A stretch of DNA of 64,000 bases. Origin: Acidobacteriota bacterium (GTDB lineage Bacteria > Acidobacteriota > Blastocatellia > RBC074). Made by a program: the position numbers and the translations under genes. Shown in pieces: positions 10,073 to 19,300 of the stretch; within the stretch, counting starts at the first letter, position 1, and every line of letters starts with the position of its first letter. The DNA is taken from positions 1 to 64,000 of the forward strand of contig JACPYM010000002.1 of assembly GCA_016196035.1 (NCBI GenBank), read 5' to 3'. Below the pieces are notes generated by a model. The model saw nothing but the letters and a program-made list of their open reading frames with translations. It did no database searches and was not told the origin of the DNA.

Positions 10073-11032
10073 ATGAGAACCGATCCTTTTCTGTTCACCG
10101 CCGATGACTGGGCGCAACTGTTTGTACACCGCTGGCTGCCCGATGACGAAGACGACACCAAAGCCGTTGTGCACATCGCACACGGACTGGCTGAACATGG
10201 TGGGCGTTATGAACGCGTCGCTAAATTCCTGACCGACAATGGCTATGCGGTTTACGCCAACGATTATCGCGGTCACGGGCGCAGCGCCCAGCGCCCAGAA
10301 GAATTGGGCCATTTTGCCGATGCCAACGGCTGGCAGCGCATCGCCACCGATCTGGTGCAGATGTGCACTGAAGAGAAACAGAAATACGAAGGGCTGCCGT
10401 TGATCCTGCTCGGCCACAGTCTGGGTTCGCAATTGGCGCAGCAGATGGCGTATGAACAGGGCGACCTGTTCGATGCGATTGCCATGTCCGGCCCGAATGG
10501 CAAGGTCAGTGGCTTGGCAAAAGTGGGCAAGCTGATTGCGCGTTTTGAACGCTTGCGCTTGGGCAAACGCGGGCACAGCCAGTTGCTCAACCGCCTTTCC
10601 TTTGACGCCTTCAATCAGGCTTTCGCGCCCAATCGCACGCCGTTTGACTGGCTCTCGCGCGATTCAAAAGAAGTGGATCAATACGTCAATGATCCGTTGT
10701 GCGGCTTCATTGCCTCCACGCAAACCTGGCTGGACATTCTCGACGCCATTCCCGAAATCGCCCGCGCAGAGAACCGGGCGCACCTCCGCAAAGATTTGCC
10801 GCTGTACCTATTCTCGGGGCACCGCGATCCGGTCAACGAGTTTGGCAATGGGTTGGAAGCGCTGGTCGTGGCCTATCGCCAACACGGCGTGCGCAGCATC
10901 CGGCACAAACTTTACCCCGACGCGCGCCACGAAACTTTTAACGAAACCAATCGGGCTGAAGTGCTGAATGACCTGCTAGATTGGTTGAATCTGGTGGTGA
11001 TTCAACTCGGTAATAAGATTCTTTCGCGGTGA
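10073..11032 (+). CDS. Alpha/beta hydrolase, monoacylglycerol lipase/lysophospholipase-like
   Basis: A 319-residue cytoplasmic alpha/beta hydrolase of the serine aminopeptidase S33 (Hydrolase_4) type. The oxyanion region HIAHGLAEHGGRY and NDYRGHGRS, and the nucleophile elbow GHSLGS (Ser116), are typical of monoacylglycerol lipases. Later FSGHRDPV supplies the acid and DARHETFNE the histidine. It follows the YhhN gene by 7 nt and is likely co-transcribed. Substrate is inferred to be a monoacyl lipid from the family; other esters cannot be excluded. Confidence 0.85.
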   Translation: MRTDPFLFTADDWAQLFVHRWLPDDEDDTKAVVHIAHGLAEHGGRYERVAKFLTDNGYAVYANDYRGHGRSAQRPEELGHFADANGWQRIATDLVQMCTEEKQKYEGLPLILLGHSLGSQLAQQMAYEQGDLFDAIAMSGPNGKVSGLAKVGKLIARFERLRLGKRGHSQLLNRLSFDAFNQAFAPNRTPFDWLSRDSKEVDQYVNDPLCGFIASTQTWLDILDAIPEIARAENRAHLRKDLPLYLFSGHRDPVNEFGNGLEALVVAYRQHGVRSIRHKLYPDARHETFNETNRAEVLNDLLDWLNLVVIQLGNKILSR

Positions 11033-11041
11033 GACGGGGCT

Positions 11042-11788
11042 TCAGTCATCCTCAACGGCGACTAGAGGCTTGGCGTATTGACTGGCCGAGCGCGCGGAAT
11101 TTTGCTGATACACGACAAAGAGCAGCAACAAGGCCCGCGCCTCCTGCCGTCTGACGCGCCGGAAGTTCAGTCCAAACGTCAGCAGGATCACCAACGCCAA
11201 CACAAACATCGTCAGTCCCGCCGGATGCGTGAGCGTTTGGCAACGTAGCGCGATAACCAGACTCCCCAACAATCCTACCCACCCCGCCCACAGCATCCCG
11301 GTAAAAAAACGCATGCGCGTCTCGAAACTTTGAAAGTAATCGAAGCCGTTGGCCGTGCCCACACACAACGCATTTTTCCAGTAGTTATACACATGCAACG
11401 GCACGCCGTTGCTCAAGTCCGGCAATTGCTCCGAGTCAACCAGCCGCGCGGCGGCGGCATTTTCAGTCAACGTAACAATGACTTCCTGTAACTTGTCGGG
11501 ATAGGGAAAGCCTTTTTTTCTGAACGGCGGCAACATTCGTTCCGCGAATTCGACGGGAATGGTGCGCACCAGATTGCCCAGCAAATACGCGGCAAACAGC
11601 ACGAAGACAAGCCAGGCCGGGCGCTGTTGCAACTGGTCGGTCAGCCCTTGCAACACCGCCCACAACGAGGCCGTCTGGTTATTCGTGCGATAGACCGCAT
11701 AGACAAAAGTGAAAATGACAAACCCCGGCGGGAGTACGGCAAAGAGATCGCTCTTGTTGAACTGGCTAACGATTTTTTCCGCAGGCAT
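11042..11788 (-). CDS. Four-helix membrane protein, last gene of the signalling operon
   Basis: A 248-residue protein with four clear hydrophobic segments (about residues 19-36, 57-76, 164-184 and 190-209) and a soluble insert of roughly 85 residues between helices two and three. I recognise no family. It starts 18 nt after the kinase-fold gene and so is very probably part of the leftward operon that begins near 21.2 kb. It could be the membrane effector or receptor end of that system, but nothing in the sequence proves it. Its stop faces the stop of the hydrolase gene with a 9-nt gap. Confidence 0.75.
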   Translation of the reverse strand: MPAEKIVSQFNKSDLFAVLPPGFVIFTFVYAVYRTNNQTASLWAVLQGLTDQLQQRPAWLVFVLFAAYLLGNLVRTIPVEFAERMLPPFRKKGFPYPDKLQEVIVTLTENAAAARLVDSEQLPDLSNGVPLHVYNYWKNALCVGTANGFDYFQSFETRMRFFTGMLWAGWVGLLGSLVIALRCQTLTHPAGLTMFVLALVILLTFGLNFRRVRRQEARALLLLFVVYQQNSARSASQYAKPLVAVEDD

Positions 11789-11806
11789 AGCTTTGCTCCG
11801 TCAGGC

Positions 11807-13663
11807 TCAGGCCACAGCAGGTTGATCGAACTGCAATTTGCGCAGGATTTCGCTGGCGCTGTAAATCGCCAGCAGCCGCTTCGGCAACGGCAAGTCATAC
11901 CCAATCGCGCGCACGGTGTAGAAAAGCAGCGCGGGCAAGTATTCGTCAAAAAATTCCGGCGGCTTCGGTTCACCGCATTTTTGCCCTTGTACCTCAACCG
12001 CAGCTTGCCTGATACAACGCAATAGCTCCCAACATAAAGCCGCGTTGCCGGAGTGGCAACGCTTCGGCTGCCACTGCTTGGCCTCGGCCAAAACGGCATC
12101 AGCCAGCAGGCGTTTTTCCAACTCGCGCCAGAGCGGCAATTGCGTCGGCGAATGATCCAGCGCGGGCAAGGGATGCTTGGGCGCGTTCAATTCCTGCCGA
12201 TCCAGCAGATAAAACTTGAGGTTGAATTCCAGCGAGGCCAGGTCTTGCACCGCGTGCCCCGCGTCCTGATACCACGGGAAATCAATCAGAAAGGGCCGCG
12301 CCTCTTTCAACCAAAGCAAAATGTTGTTGGCATTCAGATCGCCGTGGACGGGCGAGACGACCACCTGCAATTCACACCCTAACAAGCCGGCGACCGACGT
12401 GCTCGGCGGCCATTCGATGAATCGGCGCACGAGTTGCACGCGCGCGTCCCAGTCGTCAAAGAAATGCCGGCCAATCTCAGCATCGCGGTCAGCCAGGAAG
12501 TTCAAGATGTTACCCTTCGCTTGCCCCGGCAAACTGTAAGGCGGCATCTGCGGATACTCTTTCGCGGGACGGTCAGCCGCCTCCCACAAAACGCGCGGTT
12601 TGCGGCTTGCCTTCAGATACCAAGTGTTCTTCAACCAATCGAGCTTGGTTTTGAGCAACTCCACGCGGAGCTGAATATCGGAGTCCGATTTGAGTTGCTG
12701 ATGCGCATGCTGTGTTTTGGTTTGCAATTGCTCAGGCGCAATCACAATCGCGGAGGCCAAATCCAGAAAGGCGCCAAAGCGTTCGCCACCCAAGAAGTCA
12801 TAACAAACCGCATGCCAATTGCCGTATTCAACGATGTGCCTGGCCGGGTCGCTTTCAGGCTTACTCTTGTCTACCGTTACCAATTCCGCCACGTGAATCT
12901 TGTAAGCGCCGATGGCCCTTTTTGCCTGCCCGTGCCGGCTGATTTCCAAATCCAATTTCCAGCGCTCACTCATGGGTGAAAGTTTCAAGACATAATCATG
13001 CTCTTCGCCATCCGGCATACATGTAACAAACTGGAAAACCCGCGCTCCTGATTTACCTTGCCCTAATTTACTAACAAGCACATCTTTTCCGCCGAGATTG
13101 AGATTGCGAATCAAGTAACTAAGGATTTTGGTCCCTCGTTCCAAGTTACGTTCTCGCTCATCCAGCGCGCGAACTTGTTCGCGCAAGATCGGATCATTAT
13201 CGAGGCGAATTGCCGGGGCTGCCCCTTTGTGCTTCAACACCGTCTTAAATGTCGAAACAATGCGTACATACTCTTCTGAGGTCGGGCTGTTAAGCGGCAC
13301 ATAAAGATAAGTAAGGTTTTGGGTGTAGTAATGATCCTGATCCGGGTTTGACCAATTCTCCAGGCTGTGAATGCAGATACGCCGTATCTCAATACTGGGA
13401 TCAACAACGCCTAACACTTGTTGAATATGCAACGGGCCAATGACATCTTCTCCATAGGCGTTAAGCTTTAACTTGTCTGCCACAAGTACCAACCGCCAAG
13501 GAGATTTGCTTCCTCTCGCCTGGTAAACCATTGCCATAAGCAGATTGAAGTTGTCGGCCTCTTCAATCTGCTTATCGAACTCATCGGCCAGGATGTCTTT
13601 CAATACTTGGATTCTTTCCGCCTTCCAATCACCGATGAGGACAGTTTTCCGGTCATCACTCAT
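11807..13663 (-). CDS. Receiver-like domain fused to an APH/choline-kinase-fold phosphotransferase
   Basis: A protein of 618 residues. The first 110 or so start like a receiver (KTVLIGDWKAERIQVLKDIL) but lack its acidic pair. After a coiled linker comes a kinase-like domain: glycine loop GQGKSGARVF (about residue 202), lysine in YVLKLSP, the catalytic loop HGDLNANNILLW and metal site FLIDFPW, as in aminoglycoside/choline kinases. All key catalytic residues appear present. Similar phosphotransferase-like domains have been described among ternary-complex-associated domains of NTP-dependent conflict systems; I cannot confirm that assignment. The ATG at 13663 is set by AAGGAGG 6 nt upstream and overlaps the preceding gene by 8 nt, a sign of translational coupling. 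Substrate unknown. Confidence 0.75.
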   Translation of the reverse strand: MSDDRKTVLIGDWKAERIQVLKDILADEFDKQIEEADNFNLLMAMVYQARGSKSPWRLVLVADKLKLNAYGEDVIGPLHIQQVLGVVDPSIEIRRICIHSLENWSNPDQDHYYTQNLTYLYVPLNSPTSEEYVRIVSTFKTVLKHKGAAPAIRLDNDPILREQVRALDERERNLERGTKILSYLIRNLNLGGKDVLVSKLGQGKSGARVFQFVTCMPDGEEHDYVLKLSPMSERWKLDLEISRHGQAKRAIGAYKIHVAELVTVDKSKPESDPARHIVEYGNWHAVCYDFLGGERFGAFLDLASAIVIAPEQLQTKTQHAHQQLKSDSDIQLRVELLKTKLDWLKNTWYLKASRKPRVLWEAADRPAKEYPQMPPYSLPGQAKGNILNFLADRDAEIGRHFFDDWDARVQLVRRFIEWPPSTSVAGLLGCELQVVVSPVHGDLNANNILLWLKEARPFLIDFPWYQDAGHAVQDLASLEFNLKFYLLDRQELNAPKHPLPALDHSPTQLPLWRELEKRLLADAVLAEAKQWQPKRCHSGNAALCWELLRCIRQAAVEVQGQKCGEPKPPEFFDEYLPALLFYTVRAIGYDLPLPKRLLAIYSASEILRKLQFDQPAVA

Positions 13664-15113
13664 CACTTCCCTCCTTTGCGCTGAGCGGGCTGAGGCCGGC
13701 GTCTTCCCAACGTTTCCGAAACGTCTTCACGTCAATCCCCGCGTCTTTGGCGGCTTGCGTAATGTTGTGATGCGCGCGCGCCAGCTTGTAGGGCAGATAA
13801 CGCCGGTCAAAGGCCTGCACATAAAACTGCATGGCTTCGCGGTAAGACATTTCCAGCCAGCGTGCGGGCAATGACTGCGCCACTTCGCGTTGCAACGCCT
13901 GCCGTTCAGGGTCTACGCCTTCGTCCGTTGGCGGATTTGCGGGCGCAACCTCCGCCGTGTTGAGAAACGTGCCCATACTTTGCAAAGGCAAGTGATGCGG
14001 TAAAACCGTATCGCCGTCGCAGGCAATCACTGCCCCTTTAATGAGGTTCTCCAACTCGCGCACGTTGCCGTGAAAAGGGTAACTGCGCAAAATAGTCAAC
14101 GCCTCGCGCGACAGCCGCCTGACACGCACGCCGCCGTTCCGTTCGAGAAAATGGCGCAGCAACAATTCCACGTCGCCCTTGCGTTCGCGCAGCGGCGGCA
14201 ATTGGATCGTCACCTCCGCCAGCCGGTGATAAAGGTCGCGTCGAAACGCGCCTTGTGTCACCGCCGCCGCCAGATCACGATTGGTCGCGGCGATAATGCG
14301 CGCCTTAAAATCCAACAACACCTTGCCCCCGACACGGCGGAACTTTTTCTCCTGAATGACGCGCAGCAACTTGCCTTGCAAGTCTACGGCTAAATCGCCA
14401 ATCTCATCCAAAAAGAGCGTGCCCTCGCCAGCTTCTTCCAGCAACCCTTCGCGCTTGCTCACCGCATTGGTGAACGCGCCACGCTCGTGCCCGAACAGCA
14501 CGCTCTCGATCAACGTCGCCGGAATCTCACCGACATTGACGGCGACGCAAGCTTGCTCTGCCCGCGCGCCATTCCGATGAATGGCTTGCGCCAGCAACTC
14601 CTTGCCCGTGCCCGACTCGCCAATCAGCATGACGCGCGCATCAGCGTGCGCCATGACCTTGACGACTTCGCGCAACGTCGCCAGCCAGGCGGGCGATTCG
14701 CCGATGAGCTGTTGGCGCAGGTCATTGAATTCCTGCGTCTCAGGATGTGTTGCCAGCAATCTTTGCAAACAACCGCGCAACCGCTTTTCCTCAACCGGCT
14801 TTTCCAAAAAGTCACGCGCACCCAAGGCAAACGCGCGCGTCGCCAGCGAGGCATCCAACGAACCGCTCATCACGACGACCGGCATCTGCGGCCAACGCGT
14901 TCGGCATAAGGCCAGCAACTCCGCGCCAACCGGCGGCCCGGCCAGTTCCCACAAAATGAACACGGCGGCGAAACCCGCAGGCGCGCTGGCCAGCAACTGC
15001 GCAGCGGCTGCGCCCGCCTGACAAAGCTCCGCTTCGGCGCCATCCCGCGCCAATAGCTTGCCCACACGCTCAGCGTCGCGTGTTGAATTGTCTACGATGA
15101 TGACTTTAGGCAT
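13656..15113 (-). CDS. NtrC-type AAA+ regulator with pseudo-receiver domain
   Basis: A 485-residue bacterial enhancer-binding-protein homologue. Residues 1-120 form a receiver fold with Asp8, Ser83 and Lys105 kept, but the phosphoacceptor position carries Trp55 (FILWELAGP), so classical aspartyl phosphorylation is unlikely. The AAA+ domain has Walker A GESGTGKE (165-172), Walker B GTLFLDEIGD (231-240), arginine-finger region FRRDLYHRL and sensor II GNVRELENL. The sigma54-contact loop reads GAFTNA instead of the canonical GAFTGA. A Fis-type helix-turn-helix closes the protein (NITQAAKDAGIDVKTFRKRW). It overlaps the genes on both sides by 8 nt. Either it activates sigma54 promoters with an altered loop, or it has shifted to a sigma54-independent role. 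Confidence 0.88.
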   Translation of the reverse strand: MPKVIIVDNSTRDAERVGKLLARDGAEAELCQAGAAAAQLLASAPAGFAAVFILWELAGPPVGAELLALCRTRWPQMPVVVMSGSLDASLATRAFALGARDFLEKPVEEKRLRGCLQRLLATHPETQEFNDLRQQLIGESPAWLATLREVVKVMAHADARVMLIGESGTGKELLAQAIHRNGARAEQACVAVNVGEIPATLIESVLFGHERGAFTNAVSKREGLLEEAGEGTLFLDEIGDLAVDLQGKLLRVIQEKKFRRVGGKVLLDFKARIIAATNRDLAAAVTQGAFRRDLYHRLAEVTIQLPPLRERKGDVELLLRHFLERNGGVRVRRLSREALTILRSYPFHGNVRELENLIKGAVIACDGDTVLPHHLPLQSMGTFLNTAEVAPANPPTDEGVDPERQALQREVAQSLPARWLEMSYREAMQFYVQAFDRRYLPYKLARAHHNITQAAKDAGIDVKTFRKRWEDAGLSPLSAKEGSDE

Positions 15114-16326
15114 GGCGGGCTAACGGGATGAAGTACGTCACGCTGTCAGGTTGTTCCGCCGAACCGATTTGCAACCGCCCGCCGCCGCGCAAGGCAATGT
15201 GCTGCGCAACCGACAAGCCCCAGACCTGGCCGAATTGCCCGTCGTTTTGCCGTTGTCCTTTGGCAATCGCGGCTTTGGTCGGCTCATCGAAATGAAAAAG
15301 GTCACTGCTAAAAGTGACCTTTGCGTATTCAGATTCAGTAAAGGTTGAAATCGAGATTTCCAGCTTGCGCTCAGGCTCGCCGTAATTGGTCAGCTTGCAC
15401 AACCCGCCGAGGATCAGCTCTCTGAGTACGACGCGCGTGTCTTCGTAAAAGCTGAGTACTTCAACCGGTTGCCCTGATGGGATGTCCAATTCGACCTGCT
15501 TTACTTTCAAACAGGGCAACAATTCCGTTTCGATCTCGCGCAGTAGCTCAGCCACTACATAGCGCGTCGGCTCTTCGCCACCCTTTGGCAACATTTCCTG
15601 CAAATCAGCCCAAGCCTGTTTCGACTTGCGCACAGCAACCGACAAAGCCTCTAAATGGCGCACAAGCGAATCTTGCGAGTCGGTCTTGGCATCCAAGTCT
15701 AATCGCTCTCTAAATTCCTCTTCCAATTGCTCTGTTTCGTAAACGACATCTTGCGTGAGACCGGAAAAACAGGCACCGAAGCGGTAAGCCAGCACTTGCT
15801 CATCGTAAGGGAACAGGTCGCGTAAGCGCTGTTCCAGCAAAGCATCGGCATACTTGGCTTGCAAGCGTTTCAAGCAATCTTTCGTTTGATCTTGTAATGT
15901 CTTGAGCGTGTATGGTTTTGCGATGAAGTCCAAAGCACCACCAAGAAAAGCCGCGCGCGCATACTCAAACAGAGGGAACTTTGAAACGATAATTATTTGC
16001 ATTGTTGCACCGGAAAGCCGTGCATGTTCCAGTACTTTCAATCCAGTATCTTCCGGCGAACGTTCTGGTTCACCATTATTGATAGGCAAACCCAAATCTA
16101 AAAAGACTAAATGGTAAGGAGCTTTCTTGTCGCGAGCTTCATTGAGCAGCTTAACAGACTCAGTTACTGAATGGGCAAGTCGAATTTCAAAAAGCAAAGC
16201 ACCATATTTGCGTTTATCTTCTGAACTAATGGCAAGCAGTCCATCCCTAATCCCCTCTGCTTGTAATAGCTCGTTTTCAATTATCAAAACTCTGACCGTG
16301 TCTAGAGCTTGGGGATTTGTAAACAT
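15106..16326 (-). CDS. Response regulator receiver fused to a degenerate histidine-kinase ATPase
   Basis: A 406-residue protein. Residues 10-145 are an intact-looking receiver: IIENE for the acidic pocket, VFLDLGLP with Asp77 as acceptor, Ser115 and Lys137 in FIAKPY. A helical middle part follows without a recognisable H-box histidine. The C-terminal 150 residues resemble a GHKL ATPase (VVLRELILGGLCKLTNYG for the N-box; FGQVWGLSVAQHIALRGGG for the G2/F region), but the N-box asparagines and the DxGxG motif are poorly kept. It overlaps the sensor kinase gene by 25 nt and the AAA+ regulator by 8 nt. It is probably the phosphorylation partner of the upstream kinase, relaying to the regulator by contact. 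Confidence 0.8.
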   Translation of the reverse strand: MFTNPQALDTVRVLIIENELLQAEGIRDGLLAISSEDKRKYGALLFEIRLAHSVTESVKLLNEARDKKAPYHLVFLDLGLPINNGEPERSPEDTGLKVLEHARLSGATMQIIIVSKFPLFEYARAAFLGGALDFIAKPYTLKTLQDQTKDCLKRLQAKYADALLEQRLRDLFPYDEQVLAYRFGACFSGLTQDVVYETEQLEEEFRERLDLDAKTDSQDSLVRHLEALSVAVRKSKQAWADLQEMLPKGGEEPTRYVVAELLREIETELLPCLKVKQVELDIPSGQPVEVLSFYEDTRVVLRELILGGLCKLTNYGEPERKLEISISTFTESEYAKVTFSSDLFHFDEPTKAAIAKGQRQNDGQFGQVWGLSVAQHIALRGGGRLQIGSAEQPDSVTYFIPLARHA

Positions 16327-19300
16327 AAGCGTTCTCCTTTATCTGCCAGCGGCAAAGTTACTCTTACCTGCGTTCCAACACCAAGACTGCTTTCATATTT
16401 TAACTGCCCTCCCTGAATATTGAGAAGAACCTTTGCAATTAAAACTCCAACGCCTCTTCTACCTGGCCTATCATAAAAACCTGCCAAGGCCCAGTTAATT
16501 TGCTCTTCCGACATTCCAGTCCCACAATCCGAAATTGTGATTTCGACATCACGTCGATCACTCATAGTTTCTGCTGAAATCATCAGTGTCGGTTTTATAT
16601 CACGTTCAAATATATGAGGCGCTTCCCCTTCGCATTTTTTTTGTATAGCCCTTATCGCATTGTTCAAAAGGTTAACCAAAGCGTCCTTAACCAAATCAAA
16701 ATCTGCATATGCGACAATACTCTTTGAAATATCTGATACAAGCTTAATTTTCCCCTTAGCAAGCATAGCTTGTTCATCCGAGTTCAGTCCTAGCAAAGAT
16801 TCCTCAAGTAAATCATGTAAAGAAAACCGCGCAAGCGATGCTGTTAACAATCTCTGGCTAAATCCTGTAATTGAGTCATTCGAAATCTCAATTGCTTGGT
16901 TGATTTCACTTAGTAAATCGCTCAAGCATTTTTCTTGTTGAGTAACTAAATTCTGCTTAATTTTAAGTGCTGCAAACTGAATATTCTGAATCTTATTACC
17001 TAGACGATGAGAATATTGGAATGCGTGTGCGCCTGCTCCTTGTGCGGCAAGCTTACTCCGCTCAATTTCTAGTGCTTCTTGGTTTCCGCGATAAGCTGAA
17101 CCTACCATTGAGCCAAGTGCCAGCAATTGCCCTTCATCATGTTCCACATTGCTTGAATTAATTCGAGCAGTTCCCACCGTCCAATGTAGGTCTAAAATTC
17201 CAAATAGCTCATTTTTGCTGATAATTGGTACGCAAGCGCGTATCACCAACCCTTCAGCCGCCGCTAATGTATCTTTCTTGCGCTGATCTGCATTCAACTC
17301 AAACCGTTTTACTTTCACGGTCGGGCGGCGCCCCACAACTGCAAGATTGGCCAGTACGGACTCTTTGACCAACTTAAGTGGCAGAGAATCGTATTCAGGT
17401 GGTAGTAACTTCTCGTAACTACTGTCAGGCTTGTCGAGGCGACGATAGCCTTCAACCCAAAAGACACGGGTTTCATTCTCAGCCTGCTCAATGCGGTAAA
17501 AATGCGCTTGCCGGGCGTGAAATGACTTGAGCATCTCCTGACATACTTTGGTTTCAAACGCGCGCTTGTCATCCGGCTGGGTCAATTGCCTATAAAAATT
17601 CTGGCGCCGGCGCGCCTCACCCTCTCTCCACTGCCGTTCGCGCGTGGTCTGCATAACATGCACCAATCCGGCAATATCTGAGGCACCTTCTAAAAGAGCG
17701 TCCCTATTCCGCACTGCAAAACCGCTCAATGCACCGTCTTTCGGTCGGTGCATTGTAAAAAAGCCGAGCCTCTTGCCGCCCACCTGTAGAAGCAGGCCGA
17801 TTGATTCCACTGTTTTCTCCGGTGACAACTCAAAACCGAACGCCTGTTGCATATAACGCGGGGAGGTACCGAGTTCTTTATGGTACTCATACAGGTCGGA
17901 AATGATGTTTGGTTTGCTAGCCGAAGCGCCAGCGCCCACCCATTTATGGTCATTATCGTAGCGCGCGGCATGCACCCATTCAGGTTGCTGCCAACCGTAT
18001 TGCGCCCGCAATACGTAACATTGCCGGTCTTCATCCAGCAAATAGAGCGATCCCCATCGCGCTCTGGCCTGTCCGCAGAACCGCTCGACTGCTTTCGATA
18101 GCTCGCCACTGAAATCGCTAAGGTCAACGATGTCCGACAAGCGTGGGCTGGCCTTTATAACAAATTGCAACATGCGTTTATTGCGGAAATATCCAACCAG
18201 AAAGCCAGCGCGCTGGCCCAGCGCCTCTAACGCTTTCTTATGCGGGGAGAGAAACCCCCATTCTTTTGAGCGGTAAAGACTGAGCGCTCCCAGAGCCTCT
18301 TTTTCTTCGTCTTCGAACGCGATGGTGGCATAAGATTTTATCTGTTTTAACGCCTTTACTAAGGACGGGTGATGCTGACAGCTTTGGAGCATGTATTTGT
18401 GAGACTCATCATTCTTTGTATCATTGCGAATGGTGGTACCTCGCTTCTTAAAAGCCACCCCGATTGGCGAGTTGTCATCAAAATCTGTGTTATGACGAAC
18501 TTTCACTGCAGCCTCATAAAAATCACCAACACCTGCCGCCATCACCAATTTTTGCCGGTTATTATCAGCTAGGCGAATGTGCCCCATCTCGACATGAAAA
18601 GCTTTGACAGCTTGCTGAATAAGGTGCTGTAACCCTTCTTCCAAAGTTTCTTTCGCCAGGCTTTCCAACATTGCAGCATCAAGTTCTCGCCTGATACTTG
18701 CTTCAAACCAATTCATGAGGCGATTAAGCGTCGCGCTAATCATCGCAGCCAGGGATTCCAAAACCTCACGGGTTCTATCGTTCAGTTCGGGCGTATTTCC
18801 CAGATCAACTTGCAATACTCCCAGTACCCCTTGATTTTGCAATCTACGTAGAGGAATTACGTAATGGCTGATTATTTTTGCCTTCCTCGCTGCTTTCTTG
18901 TTACAAAGTGGGTGAGTGCGTGCATCACGTATAAACAATGACTCGCCTGTTCTAGCAACATGCGCAAGAACATCTTCCTTTTTACCGGCTTCTTTCTTTA
19001 ATAATCGTTTTGTCTCAGAGACAATCCTCCCAAAACGCTCTCCTTTGGCGCTCACCGCTTTGACATATTCCTGCTCGCCGTCTTTGAGAATGAGCGACAA
19101 CATTGCGCTGGAATATCCAGCTTTGACCACGATTCGCAAGGCCATTTTGATAGCCTCTTCGACACTTGGCGCCTCTGTCATGTCGGGGCCATATTCAGAT
19201 AATGCCTGAAATCCTTTATGCAAGGGTGTGCGCTCACGCATCTCATCACCGAAGATCGTCCCTGCAACCCCACCATTGCCAAATACGGAGCGTCCAGTAA

